A stretch of 64,000 bases of DNA from Paralvinella palmiformis (taxonomy: Eukaryota; Annelida; Polychaeta; Terebellida; Alvinellidae). Below are positions 1 to 13,089 of the stretch, piece by piece; position 1 is the stretch's first letter; every line of letters starts with the position of its first letter. The notes under the pieces are model-generated. The model saw nothing but the letters and a program-made list of their open reading frames with translations. It was not told the origin of the DNA and did not search any database. The position numbers were made by a program, and so were the translations under genes. Where the stretch lies: contig JAODUP010000148.1 in NCBI GenBank assembly GCA_025642065.1, forward strand, positions 571,001-635,000, given 5' to 3'.

Positions 1-130
1 ACCAGATCTGAGGTCAAATAAATTTAATTACAAAAAAGTTTTGATGGAGTCAAATACTTTTAAATGTATTTACTTAAATACCTTTGAAAGTATTTCAAAT
101 ACTTTGAGGATAAATTACTAGGTAAAAGCA
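1..130. repeat. AT-rich inverted-motif repeat, MITE-like
   Basis: Repeated copies of CAAATACTTT and its reverse complement (AAAGTATTT) occur within 130 bp, as in many nonautonomous DNA elements. The element is cut by the window edge. Confidence 0.3.
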
Positions 131-599
131 ACAAAATGATATATAAAAAATTCGAGACGTCTAGTTAATTGTCATTGTTTCCATTCAAAAGGGTCCAGTA
201 TCTAATTACGTTTGATATGGCTATTGTTCACCACAGAAACATCAACTGCTGGAAGGTATTGTCAGTTAGGCGGCATCGCTTTGAACGAAACACCTTCCCA
301 GCGATGTTGAAAAATCTTTTGGCTGAGGATGCAAATAAAGGTGGGGACTAACTTGGATAGTGCTGGGTAATTCATTTTCAAAACCATAGAAGGTCCAACT
401 CTGTGCTAGTGATGGTGTTAAGTGACGGGATTGTCCGGTTTTGAAACCGGTATGGTTTTAAGAATGCCTGCCCATTTAGCAGTGTTATTTTCTAAACTAT
501 CTAGCAAAATTATATGTTATTATGTAAATTAAATTGAATAAAATTATATGGACCTCTATGTGGATATAATATGAACAAATAAATTATGGAAACAGTAAA

Positions 600-1020
600 T
601 TACGTGCTGGTATTTTGTTTCATAACTCCAGATAAACGGTGTTCAACTTGGCCGAAAACAATGTCAAGCACCACTAGGGATGGTACACCAGTGTAAAAGG
701 GCACTTTATCAAGTCTGTGTTCATACCACTCCCTGGAGTACAGAGTTAGACTACTGTTTGGCTCTAATAACCTAGCCCTGTTGTCACTTTCTATACCAGC
801 AATGTCATCACATGACAGAACAGATTGAACAGCAGTATCTGAATTGGTGTCCACTTTTTCTGTAACTACAGTTTGGCGTATTGTCCAGTGTTACTGACTA
901 TGACTAGTGTGAGACCGTACGTCTGAGTCCACTGTACACTGCTGACCTGTTGGACCCACGATTGTTCCTAGTGTCAACAATGATGAAACAGCCTCAGATA
1001 CATTTCTCTTATTTACACGC
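600..1020 (-). pseudogene. Decayed N-terminal part of a DDE-type transposase
   Basis: The minus strand is open from about 1,015 to 602 apart from one stop near 890. The end reads RLDKVPFYTGVPSLVVLDIVFG, which resembles the segment ('FYTGLP.F.VL..LF') that precedes the helix-turn-helix and DDE domain of DDE_4 transposases, often found with THAP fingers. No DDE core follows, so this is a truncated remnant. Confidence 0.45.
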
Positions 1021-2959
1021 TCTCTGATCAAACCAGATCTATGAATTAGTTGTCCTACTATCAGTATCGGTAGTTACAAATTATTTTAATATTTTTTAAA
1101 TTGCCAAAATTTGAACACTTGTACATTTTTTGTAAATAAGTTTTTAATTAAATTTATTTTGTTAGTACATAGTATCTAATCCAGAAATATAATTAATTAC
1201 CTGAAAACATGCAAGAATAAATATGAAGGCCTAATATTCATCATGATGTTTCTACACAAAGTATAAACCTATGCATTGAAAAAATGGCCGACACATTATG
1301 ATGAACAATGCTGGAAATCTGTCCTAAATTCCTGAGTGAAGAGTTCTGATATTACGTTATAAACACGTTGCAGTACTGTTATTCTAGTAATTTTGTATTT
1401 CAATAAACAATGATTTCACATGTTGCATTGACTAAATAGCTGGTCAATTGATATCCATGGGATGAACAAGTCCTAAAATATAATTAAGGTTGATCACCAA
1501 GTACGTTTTTATGACGTTGTATCAACGTAATTGAACAACTTACCAAGTTGGGCATGCATATGTTTCATATAATGTATGTATTGAGCTTTCCAACCAGAGT
1601 TGTGCATTTGGATTAACCGAGCTAGGTGCATTCACTACTGATATGCAAATACATAACAACTACATGTCAATGATAACCATTTAAATGATATATTATGAAG
1701 GTGTGATTGCTGATTTGGACACACACTTCCATGTATGTCAGTGATTGAGTGAATTATTCAGTAAGTGAGTCCATTATTTAACCGCCTGTGATTAGAAGAA
1801 CACATACAATATATCGCAACGTGATAAGACCTTCTACATGATTATGTTAATGATAAAATGTGTCCATTGAAGCATTTAAATTGTTATTACATTTGAATAT
1901 TTTACTAAAATGATGTGACAAGATGCCTTCTTAAAAGTTTACCGCAAGGCCAGAGATAGTAGATTAAGTGATGCTGAAATGAAACACCATTCTACCTCTT
2001 CAACAAAAGTTTTATTACCCGATAATTAATCCACTGGTTAGCCAATTAGAAAAAAATTGATAATTAAGTAACACTCTTTTTATAGTTCTACAAATGATTT
2101 GATAGATGTTTGGGCTTAATAATCTGTTTTTTCCGTGTTGGTATTACACCATAAACGATTCGTTTTGAGTAATTACACGCACACACAACATTATGCAATT
2201 AGTAGGCTCTCAGTTAAAAATATATTAGAAACATCTGATGGGTAGTTATTTGCTAATGCACATTTGTCTGTTGATTATCCGATGTCTGTTTTTCACTAGA
2301 AAAGGATTAAATGAAATATTCTTCTGACAGAAGTTGAAATAGAATATTATGATACTGAACTCACATATATTTAAAAAAAATACAATTCAGTGATATTCAA
2401 AATGAAGAGGCCTTAAACATTAATTTAATTTCTGAGTGTTTATGTGGTGTTTGTGTTTGCTAACGTTATGACTCTGTTGCTTAACTTACTCAATAATGCC
2501 ATTTAATTTAAGTGTGTGCAATACCCTTTACATTTACACCAACGCACCCATTATTTACTTCTGCACAATTGTACAGGTTTATAGGAGTCAAGCATAATAG
2601 GTATAAACCATGGTTTGCTGTTAAACTTAAATGTTAATACAAAATGTAACTATAGCCCTCATTAGGACATGCAGTGAATTTACTGAAGTCAGTCAGCCAA
2701 AATATTTACAAATATATTTATGTTCCTGTCTCAATATTTTGTAAAATCATAGTTACATGAACTTAAACTAATAGAAAATAGGATGTAAATAAATTAACAC
2801 GCACACACCAAATTCTGGATCCCATAATGCTTGGAATAATTGACACTGGGTCTATTTTCTAAAAAATCAGCGGTCTTTGATAAACGGAAGATGAAAAAGA
2901 CTGACCCACAAAGTAATTGGTATGTTAGACCAACAAATAACTTTATTACAATCTATAAT
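1021..2959. other. AT-rich DNA with nothing recognised
   Basis: No reading frame, RNA gene or repeat that I could support was found on either strand. Confidence 0.4.
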
Positions 2960-2960
2960 A

Positions 2961-3147
2961 GGATGATGATGAATTGTGATTTACAGCCACTTTTGTGCAC
3001 AATGTAGGCTAAATGGGCCGAGCGACCTCCAAATGTAATGAGGTGAAATCAAAGATGAAACAACCTTAGATATGCCCACTTCGAGATTCGAACAGGGCTG
3101 GTAGTGATCTGTAGTCCAATGCGCTACATCTAGACCATGGAGATGCC
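2961..3147 (-). mobile_element. tRNA-derived SINE, family A
   Basis: The tRNA-like head is at the right end on the minus strand (GGTCTAG...GTAGCGCATTGG and a GTTCGAATCTCG B-box). The body contains the family signature (GGTCGCTCGGCCCATTTAGCC) and the tail ends in CATCATC. The same layout recurs at least eight times in the window. Confidence 0.75.
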
Positions 3148-3626
3148 CTACAATCTACCATAGGATGATCAAACATATACTGTAAGACCATTGTTTTTCA
3201 ATACTTCTTTTACAAAGCCATCAAATGTAGCTGAATCCTACTGTCTGTAAACAAATTCTTTAACCGTCTGAACTGAAAATTTGTAGCATATGTGGAAATT
3301 TGCTGGAAAGATGGTATTGATGCAGACGACTCTATCTGTCTTTGGGTATTTGTTATTGGTTATTCATGATGGAAAGAAAATTATAAAAGCTGACAAAAGA
3401 TAATTTGGGAGATTATTAGATCTCAATTAAAGGATGGATATGGCAGTGAAAACACTGTCATGGGCCACATGACCATCCTGGCAGACACACCAGTGGATAT
3501 ACTTATGAAACTGAAGATCCACATTTCTGTGAAAGTTGTTCGAACTAGAACTGAATAAACATGCTGATGAAGTGGTTGAAACACCACAGAACACATTCAC
3601 TCAAAAATAGAAGTGTTAGAAGGGAA

Positions 3627-3790
3627 TGATGATGATTTATGTTTTATGGCCACTTTTGTGCACTTGGTTAAATGGGCCGAGTGAGCTCCAAAGATGAAAC
3701 ACCCTTCAAATATGCCCATGCCTAGATTCGAACTCAGGTGGTAGTGATATGTGGTCCAATGCGCTACCAATTAGACCATGGAGGCACCCT
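3627..3790 (-). mobile_element. tRNA-derived SINE, family A
   Basis: Head at right (GGTCTAATTGGTAGCGCATT, then a GAGTTCGAATC B-box), body shortened by about 20 bp relative to other copies, CATCATC tail at left. Confidence 0.75.
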
Positions 3791-4379
3791 GTTAGAAGGG
3801 GAGGAGGGGTTCAATTGCTAACATAACCTTTTTCATGGGAAATCTAAATATTCAAGTCTGCAGTTAAAGCAAATCTGAATATCAATTTATAAATCCAAAA
3901 ATACCATTGTGGGCATTTGTAATTGGGCACATTCCAAATTTTACAAATATTACAGAATATGTAACCCCATTATTTGTTTATCCCCATTGACCAACTCTAT
4001 TTTTTCTGAACAAACTATTTCATAATACAAGTATTAAAAAAACCCAATGGTCTAACAATAAAGCCCAGGTTTCAGTTAACGACTGCACTGTTTCTCAGAA
4101 TTCACAGTTTGAATAGTGACACATATTTATTAAATATAAAAAAGTTATATATCGTGGTCATTGTCTTTGAATATCTGCTAACTTCATAATGTGTTTCTGG
4201 GATGTTTCCCAAGGAAGGTTAAACAAATCAATCATTAACATGCATTTATAAACAACAATATGGTTCCAAAGCTAAATGGTACATTCATTTTAATATTCAT
4301 CAGACTTTCAAATGTTTTGTTTGTAAGTCAACATCAGTCTGGATGGAATATGCGATCAGTGATGTTGAAAAGTCACTCT

Positions 4380-4603
4380 CCTAGGGACCGAATTACTAAG
4401 ATTTTAAGTAGCTGATTTAGCTACTTAAATGACATTTAGCTACTTAAGTAACAAATTGCCACCTAATATAAATAGCTCTTTGTAAAAGGTGAGTTACTCA
4501 ACAAAGCTACTTAAAATAGCTACATAAAATGACCAAAGCAGCTACTTAACTAAGCAGCTAAAAAAGTATCTCTTAAATAATATTTTCCTACTTAAGAGTC
4601 AAG
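4380..4603. repeat. Repeat built from AGCTACTTAA motifs
   Basis: The motif AGCTACTTAA and its variants occur about nine times in 220 bp in both orientations, typical of a hAT-type nonautonomous element end. Confidence 0.4.
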
Positions 4604-4749
4604 ATGGCAGTCAATCTTTTCGTAGCTCACCGTCGACTTCGTCGAAGAGAACCAATTTTTTACCAAAGAAGAATGCATAATGAAGGTGTGGTTGATTTTG
4701 AGGCGCTAATGTTTGTGCGCTGTCACACGCATAAACCCCAGAGATGCAG
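4604..4749 (+). CDS. Possible first coding exon, unidentified
   Basis: An ATG in a good context (CAAGATGG) opens 48 codons ending at a donor (TGCAG|GTAAAT), phase 2; without splicing a TAA follows at once. The peptide has an Arg-rich start (HRRLRRREPIFYQRR) and LMFVRCHTHK. It follows a MITE-like stretch at 4,380-4,600, so it may be the N-terminus of a transposon protein. No second exon was identified. Confidence 0.2.
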
Positions 4750-6070
4750 GTAAATATCTCGAAATTAAACTAAATTAGCCTACTAGTACTCGCAATATAA
4801 CACAAATTTGCTGCTACACCAGCATGAAGTCAATGTGATTGGCGTTGTTGTTAATTTAAATTGAACATACCCTTAGCTAGAATTAACGTATACCATCGTT
4901 TCAAACCTATTTATCCCACGTTAACGTTAATTAGGACTACATACTGTTACAACAGATAAATTCTACATATAAAGGTGGTCTGTGGGGTAAGCCACTTTTC
5001 TTTTTTTTAAACCACACTGACAATTTCAAATTATATTGTAGTGTTTCCAGTTTGATAAATACTTGTGCAAATAAAGTGTGACATCTGGAACCGAAAATTC
5101 AACTTTAAAACAAATAAATCATATTTTCAGCAGTTATAATAGACTATAGATATGAATTGATATGACAGAAATATTATTTTGGGCCAACATGTATATAACT
5201 AAATATGTAGGAAACTTTTTATCACTTTTGAGTTTACAATGGACAATTTTTAAGTTTTTATCACTTTTGAGTCTACAATGGACAATTTTTATAATTTCAT
5301 TATAATATTCCAACCACTTAATAATACAAGTATTTATTTCAAGGTAATTTCGTATTGATGTGCTGGCATGAATCTAATACAATTTTATAATCATCATCTA
5401 TATAGATCTATTTACAAAAGTATATAAATGGTTGCTGGTAGATTTATCTAAAAAATCAATGTTGACATTTTACTTAAATCATTTTATTTATTTTCTTATA
5501 AATAACCACTAGACAAGGCGGCACATATTTTTTGGCTTTCTCAAGTCAATTTCACAATGAGGCCACTTTTCTCTCTCTCCATATGAAATGCTACTCCAAT
5601 TAAAAAAAGATTTACCTGAAAAACCCTCCCCAATGCATAATTGTCCTAACCATAATGGCAACCTCATTATGTTTGTATATATTTAATTGTTAATTTTATT
5701 TATTTATTCTTTGTAAATTCAATTATATTTAGGCACTACTTATAAAACCTATAACTTGTATAACATTCAGGCTCAATGCTATGTTCATAGACTGATAGAC
5801 ACCAGGGGAAAGTACTGAAGTAGGGTCTATGGCTGGGGGGGTACTGGAGATTAACTATCTGATAGAGCTATTTCTCTCCTTCAAAATGATACCTTATATA
5901 AGTCTGTATGTCAACCCGTTGTGAAGTTATTATATTTTCATATATCAACATTTGGTATTTTGTGGGCCAACCCAGACAGGAAAATGACACTGGCTAATGG
6001 CACCGTTTTCGAGTAAAATTGGTTCTAATGCTTCACATAAAAGTGAATAACTCCCCACTCATATACCACA
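4750..6070. other. Non-coding AT-rich DNA
   Basis: Nothing coding is visible. The only structure is the short tandem duplication at 5215-5292. Confidence 0.4.
5215..5292. repeat. Two tandem copies of a 39-bp unit
   Basis: The unit starting TTTTTATCACTTTTGAG is repeated directly with one obvious base change. Confidence 0.8.
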
Positions 6071-6075
6071 TTCCA

Positions 6076-6530
6076 ATAAATGAGGTGTTGTTTTAATTAC
6101 TGATACCAGTACAACAATATTGAATTAATAATACATTCAAAATGACAGCCAAATTCCAAGATGGCCACCTAAATCCAAGATGACCACCACTAAGTGAGAA
6201 TTTTGTATGTTTACAAGTCGTCTTCATTCCGACATTCTTCAACAACTTAGGTGTTTTAATTTCTGATACCAATACAATAATATTGAATTCATATATTCAA
6301 AATGGCCACCTAAATCCAAGATGGCCACCACAAAGCACGAATTTTGTATGTTTACCAGTCGTTTTGATTTTGAATTTGTTCAACAAATGAAGTATCTTAA
6401 TTACTGATACTAGTATTATTATATTATTTTCATATATTCAAAATGGCCACCGAAATCCAAGATGGCAACCTAAATCCAAGATGGCCACCATAAAGTAATT
6501 TTTTGTATGTTTACGAGTCGTCTTGATTGG
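6076..6530. repeat. Minisatellite, three copies of about 140-165 bp
   Basis: Each copy has, in order, TTAATTACTGATACC, CATATATTCAAAATGGCCAC, one to three copies of ATCCAAGATGGCCACC, TTTTGTATGTTTAC and AGTCGT(C/T)TTGATT. Copies start near 6076, 6241 and 6380. Confidence 0.8.
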
Positions 6531-9500
6531 GGCAACATTTGTATTTATTGCATGCCCTTAATATTTGCAGTTTTATTAGCCAGATTATTAATGTAGTTAT
6601 TTTCAGTTTATCCGGATACGTATGGAGAAAGTGCAGTGATGATAGTTACAACAGTAAACTATAAAGTGCCAAATTAGCATCTTTTATTACTAACGCAGTT
6701 AAAGTGGTACAACTTTTCCAGGTGTTTATGGTGAAATCTGAAATATATCAATTATTTATTGATTAACTAGTAGATTATTGCTATCTGCAAACACTGCGAA
6801 AAATTGCTTAAAATGAATTAAAAATCAATAATTGTTTTCATATAAATCAATAGATTATTATATATGCTATACAAATATAATTATTGTATAACCATGTAAA
6901 CGTGCGATTATACTCAAATGATGCTAAATACAAATGACCAATCTTCAAAATCCATCTGTACCCATACTGAGAAAAAGCAACACCAAGCTGTGCAGAGAAG
7001 CCAGGCATCAACTTAAGACATTAACCACACCAACATCGAATATCTGGCATCTCTCGTGCTATCCATATATACCCCTAACCCCCACATTTATCAAAGGATG
7101 TAGGCTTGTCTGAAAAATATCATATTAGAAGTCTTCAGGACGAAATTCCATCCCCAAGGTGGAAATATTTAGCTACTGCTAATGGTAACCAGGTTGATAA
7201 AGACATTAAGGTCTTTATCGATGGATGAACAACATTCATCCATCGATACAGACATTAAGAAGTAGGGCTGTGATCCAATGCGCTACCAGTTACACCACAT
7301 AGCCGTAGGCGCCCGATAGGTTATATAATCTAAGATTAAGCTTTTAAAATCAACAATTACTTGAACTAGTGGCCAATAGTTGACACTGTAAACCTGTACG
7401 TGGTTGAGGTGACATAACCACACAATAGAGAACTGAAAAGCAAAACACTATTCATCAACATGGGGATTTTGCGTGGTTTCTATCAGAGACGTCTGCTCTC
7501 AGTGGGAGAGAGTACCCAATTTGAATCTAATTTCCGCGGCTTATTTTGTGCTTCATGGTTACAATGTGTATATATTTATAATGTATATTGATTATATTTC
7601 AACAATATATATACTCGAAAAACAAGTTTGATGATCTAATTTATATAGCTCCGTATTTTGTCCGATAAATTGTTCCTGTTCATTCGATTCTTGGCCGATT
7701 TTTTCCGAGCAAGGTCACAGAGATTCCCCATCGTATCTGGGTCACAATGAAGACGACGGAGTTTAAATACAACCAATCAAAATCCGCGGAAACCGATACG
7801 AACTAAGTCAGGTCATGCATATTAACACTGAAAAGTGAGTCCAGCCGTATTATATTCAATTTAATTTTCACAACACCATATCATTTTGCTAGATAATTTA
7901 TAAATAACAGCGCCGGTATAGATCTACTATCTTAGTATCTATTCATTTAACTGTGTTTTTGTCGTGAATTACGAACTCCAGACGATCATACCAGTAATCC
8001 TATTACCGATCATAATTATCTTAAACTGAAGCACAAATTAAAGTCACTGAAAAATAATTCATGACTTTCCACGGCATGAATAATGTTCAATAAACCGTTC
8101 CAAGCGAAAGGCGTTGCATCGGTTACCAACTGCGGTCTATGGTTAGAAACAGCTATGGCGCCCACTGTTAATAGGGGATGGCATTTTCCCACTATCGGTT
8201 AATACTAGAAATCTTTCAGCAAATTATTAATATTACACTAGTATTTCAGCTGAACGATTGTGTCTTTCGAAAGGATTTAACATAATACTTATCAGGATAT
8301 AACCCAATCATTAAGCGGACCGATTTTTCCAGATGAATGAAACTGCTATAAGCCTTAATTACTTATTCATGTTGCATTGTATGGGTTTTAGCATAAATTA
8401 TTATAAAATTAAACCTTCAGATGAATGTAAATTTATTTTAATGAAGATTTAAAAACATCTAATGTAGAGTTTTGGAAATATAATTTGTATTTGTACCTGG
8501 GAACCAAGCATATATGTATCACCTGTATATTATTAAATACATTTTTTTTATTACATTAGAGTATTAACACCATTGACATTTACATTTAGAAAACATTGCA
8601 CGAATGGCTGATTCGGAAAATAAAACAGTTCATTTTCAATACAAGATATCATCCATAAATATCAATGTTACAGTAATAGGAATCACCCATTGAATTATAA
8701 TCTATGTGATCATTGATTTTATCCATTCATATCGTCATGTCAGATGGCAAAGGTTTTACAAAAAATAAGTTTGAACTAGACAGGCCGGAACATGACAGCC
8801 ATGGAAATCGCGCTGAACATTACTTGGTCTAGTGGCATATATCTATTGGATGAAGTCTATGCCATTCCCATTAAATGCAAAATTATGATGCGGAGATCAC
8901 ATATCCTTAAACTATAGCTGGTAAATATCCTAAATACAGCTTTTCAGTAAGACATTTATCGGTGACTACACGCCTAAATCGGCATGCAACAGAGTGATTC
9001 TTGGTTTTCTAACCCCGACCGTAGTGTTAAATTCAGCCGCATGATGGCGCCAAGGGCAATTGAATCTGTTTATTAAAGGGATAATCCACCTTCAATTCAA
9101 ATTTCAGGAATAATATAGCTATACTCACAAATATCATAAATAATGTCAAAATGTGTAAACGATCACCCACATATTAAATACTCCAGTTCAAAGTGCTGTT
9201 TAATCGACTTTTAATGGCCTGTGGGTGCCACCATTTTGAAGCTAGACAGAGACCGGAAGCTCCTGAATGCTGACGTCACTTGCGTGTATTCGGTTGACCT
9301 GAATTCTGTAGAGCCCTTACAAAAGCATGTAAACAAGTGTGAGCAAAGAATTATTCCAGAACTAAACGGCATTATCTTGTTAAAATTATGTGTTGAATTA
9401 TATACAACCATATCAGTTTGAGCCAGAAGGAACCTTACAAGAGGAAGATGTGGGATAATGTCTGTCATCTTCATACCTGTACAAATGGTAATTATGTCTA

Positions 9501-11024
9501 AATATAAATTTGTATACGACCCCTTGCTAAACTGCCTGTGGTTTAACAGGCTGATGGATCAATAACAATGAAAACGCCTTGTAATAATCAGCCAGTTACT
9601 CCCAATTATGAAAACTTGTTTGCGATTGACTATTGTTTTTGGATGGAATACCATTTCAGCTAATTTAAAATGTATTTCCTTTTCGGTTTAAGTGCATGTC
9701 ATTGATGTTAACAGGCAATTAATAATTGTAAACAAACACGGTTGTCCGCCATCTCCGGTATTTCCCGTATATACGTTCCATTACAAACAGGACCGCGGGA
9801 ATATTCTTAGTAAAACTCCGGTTTTCAGACTCACGTTTTTCCATATATGTGGAGCCAGTCTGGTGAGAAAAGGGTAGACACCTACCTATATATTCCGTAC
9901 TAGATCTAAGTCGTAGGATTTGTGTGTTGTTTTCAAAGTCTCTCGTTGGCCAACCTCACCGGATATTGCGAAAATTGTGCAGCACCAAGCGAACATTTGG
10001 GAAAACTACCTGAACTGGCAACTGGTCCATTGACATACCAGTCATCGTGTGCCTTGCTCAGTTTTAGTTCGGTCTTTGAAGTCACAACATATACTAATAC
10101 ACTGGCATCATTGTATTTTTACACTACTTGCAAGTATTTTTTTCTTATTTCTTTTATCGTTTTTTTATCTCCAAAAAAAATCATTAACATTACGAGATTC
10201 TTCACCTTTGTATGATATGAATGTGTTCGGGTGAGTGACTGTTACACCTTAAACTTAATTACTTTGTAACGCAATATAGAAGTGCTAATATTAAATAGAT
10301 GGATGCTGCCCTAACGTAAGACTTTCTCCACGGTCTAGCAGGCCTCGACACAAACACCAAAAAGGCGTCCCACCCAAAAGGTTTCTCAGAATCTGGAAAC
10401 ATGCAGTCTTCTTGTACAGAAAACCTCACTTCTCAACTGCATTATAATATGTTTTATGATATTTTCTATACGGGCAAATGCCTCATAAGAATATACATAT
10501 TGTGACCTAATTGTCACTAAATCTTTATTGTATTAAAAATTACAAAGATAAATGAAAACACGAATCCTGTTCTCTGGCAAGGGCAATATATGTTTTATCA
10601 TTGTGGAATATGGCGCCTACAATAATAATCTCCAATCGTGAACTATGGACTATTCACCAGAATACTTAAAAAATTCGAATTCGAAAATATGTTAGGGAAG
10701 GGCTTAGAGTGTTTAACGCTGGACGCTATTGGTTCTTGGAGCCATTTGACGTTGAGAGATGTTTAGCCATCCGATTAGCCATTTAGCAAAATCATACATT
10801 GATAAAAGTGTTTAGCTGTTCACTATAAGCTTTTGAGTTTGACAGCACGTCTAGCTGACCGGTTCGTTTAATTGTCTGAGACCCCCATTTGGCTTTCATT
10901 TCTATCACCAAATTAGCCATCTTTCAATCATCCACGTAGTACATACTATCGAGAAACACTAATACAATCACGATGAGCTTTTTTTATTAAACCATAAAAT
11001 TATGTTTTAATAATAACTACTCGG
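6531..11024. other. Mostly unannotated DNA with scattered repeats
   Basis: No gene could be supported. A tRNA-like SINE piece lies near 7,255-7,315 (GATCCAATGCGCTACCAGTTA). From 9,070 the sequence opens with AAAGGGATAATCCACCTT, a terminal sequence also seen, inverted, near 31,845-31,865, so 9,070-9,530 is probably an interspersed DNA element. Short open frames at 9,220-10,230 look accidental. Confidence 0.4.
10983..10988 (-). terminator. AATAAA polyadenylation signal
   Basis: A perfect AATAAA on the minus strand sits about 37 bases after the stop codon of the exon at 11025-11310, in AT-rich sequence as expected for a 3' UTR. Confidence 0.4.
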
Positions 11025-11310
11025 CTAAGGCGACTGCCCTAATGTGTTCCCGTCTGGATCTTCGCTACACTGAATACCAAACGGTATCCGGTCGTCGCTA
11101 TCCCGATGAGAAGTCGATTCCCTGTTACTGTCTCGTGATGAGTCCGAAGTCATATCAGGAGCCATATCCGTACTTATCCTCCCAGGCTTTATCATTGGCC
11201 GGCCATACGGATCTTCCGTGCATTGACGGGAATACGGGATAAGTGATGATGGTTCATCATCTTCTTCATCATCCTCTGTGTCGCACATAACTGGTTTAGT
11301 GAGGCGGCGC
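11025..11310 (-). CDS. Terminal exon of an unidentified gene with acidic, repeated tail
   Basis: After a good acceptor (TTTTTGTCTGTAG) the frame, entered after two bases of a codon, runs 94 residues to TAG at 11027-11025. It has an acidic patch (DTEDDEEDDEPSSL), a Ser/Arg/Asp-rich middle and two related motifs, IPYSRQCTEDPYGRP and IPFGIQCSEDPDGNT. An AATAAA lies on the same strand at 10988-10983, about 37 bases after the stop. The composition suits an intracellular, disordered tail. Upstream exons would lie above 11,310 on the minus strand and I could not find them. It might also be the end of a transposon-borne gene. Confidence 0.4.
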
Positions 11311-12339
11311 CTACAGACAAAAATCAGTTCAATCAATCAATTTATTTCAGAATATAAAATTCCATATTCATCTGAATTATGTTACAGTGAACCAGTGTGG
11401 GACATTAATGCTCGACCGTTCGACCGGTACCAGTGTTTCAAAGCCCGGACTATAGTATCAGTGCCACAATACTCGACCTGCCGGTCTAGTGTCCATTTTA
11501 ATGAAAAACAAAACACTAAAAACGAGTACAGGCTAATTCTAGCAGCTACCCGACAAACAATCAAGGACACGATCTATTTATTAACTTGTGACATATCAAA
11601 GGACAAACACACAAATAACTTCACCGGCGATATTCCGTCAAATCTAGGACACGTGCCAATCAAATTGGCGTAATCTGGCAACGTCACGATTGACCTTCAC
11701 GCCTATGGCGATTTGTACAAGGCGTGAAGGACCCAAGTGTACTGAATATTAGTGTACTCCAAAATTGGTAAGATATCTAACTTATAGCTATCTGCATATG
11801 CAAGCGTTACGTTCATCTTTTTAATACCGCACTGTAATGTTGATACATAAATAAAGTTTAAAAAAATTGCCGATAAGTCCGGATTCTGGTTAAAGCAATT
11901 CTTTGGTGGCCCATATCCTTTTCAGTTTTGTCAAATGGGAATTACTTTTATTCTAATGGTTGGTTACTCCGTCACTTTTATCTTGCATATAATATATACA
12001 TTGTTTGGGTGGGTAGAAGCGCCGCAATAAGTTTTGTATTTCATGGATTACTTTGAGCTGGCAGCTACGTGCATAATTAATTATGCAACAGTATATGTAC
12101 GCATGTTCAGTGGATGCATACAGAACGTGGTGACATCACAAACAACTTATGAACGACAGCATTTGAGCCTGGCCAAAGGTAAGGTAGTACCGAATATCCA
12201 CGATTATTCCATATAAGGATATTTAATGCTACCCCGAGAGAGACTCCGCATGATATTTGAAAGATTTTTACACTTTTTAAATCGATGTATTTCACACAAA
12301 GAAAATAATATGTGCATTTAAAGTCAGGTATGCTGACCC

Positions 12340-13054
12340 TAAAAACAGGGTGTTATAGAAGCCATAAGAATTGTAGATTTTACTCTTTGGCTATCATATG
12401 ACAATAATGATAGGATTGATTTTGGAAACAATAATGTTGAGGTTATTACAACCCACTTCAATGACATATATGAAAACAGTGATGTTAAGATTGATGATGC
12501 TTTGACAAAATGGGACACGAGATATGAACCATACATTAATAATTCCTTTTTTGTTTATTTAATGAATTAGGTCTACTAATCTAATCCGCCTATGTAACAT
12601 CATACATATAACCAGCTTAATCCACGTTCTGTATCTGTTGATTGATCTATTGACTGATTTTAAAATACAACACTAAATGATCTGATGACCTTTCAGCTGA
12701 ATTGTCCAGCTTTCGATAAGTTTGACCCAGATCCTGCAATCCAAAAATGGTTAAAGGGGAGCAAACGTAAGAGTAGACATGGATTCATGGATAGTGAGCC
12801 AAATTGAAAGGGGGCTATACTTCAGACAGTTGACCTAACAGAGGCTGGTGGTGCATTTATGGAGAGATAATGAAGAACATAGAGTGAAGAGTACAGAGGA
12901 ACAGATCATTGGATCGGAGGAAGATTCATAGGAGACACACGATGAAGAGGAGGAAGATCAGGAAGAGGAGGATGTAATCCTAATCTTAGAAATAGATGAT
13001 GAAAATGGCGAAGATGATAGATTGGACAGTGAATTTGAATATGTCAGTGGATGA
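12340..13054 (+). pseudogene. Decayed hAT-derived gene, ZNF862-like C-terminal part
   Basis: A 70-codon open stretch from 12,345 contains FGNNNVEVITTHFNDIY and DDALTKWDTRY, similar to the region before the hAT dimerisation domain in ZNF862/KIAA1586-like proteins. After an intron-like acceptor (GATGACCTTTCAG, about 12,698) the sequence resumes with AFDKFDPDPAIQKWLKGSKR, like the end of the dimerisation region. It then passes through several stops and a frame change to an acidic tail (DEEEEDQEEEDVILILEID) ending at TGA near 13,054. The breaks show it is not functional. Confidence 0.45.
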
Positions 13055-13089
13055 AGTGGTACAAAGACTGTGAATACTTAAACTTTAAC

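Noticed and set aside
2961..3147. Functional tRNA gene
   Set aside because: Only the A and B box regions resemble tRNA. The cloverleaf is not complete and the sequence continues into a SINE body.
9211..10234. Several short frames on both strands
   Set aside because: They overlap an interspersed repeat, start without context and show no domain or splice pattern.
11278..11673. Plus-strand 131-codon frame
   Set aside because: It begins antisense to the terminal exon at 11,025-11,310 and has no recognisable domain. A TCAATCAATCAATTTA stretch suggests repeat DNA.
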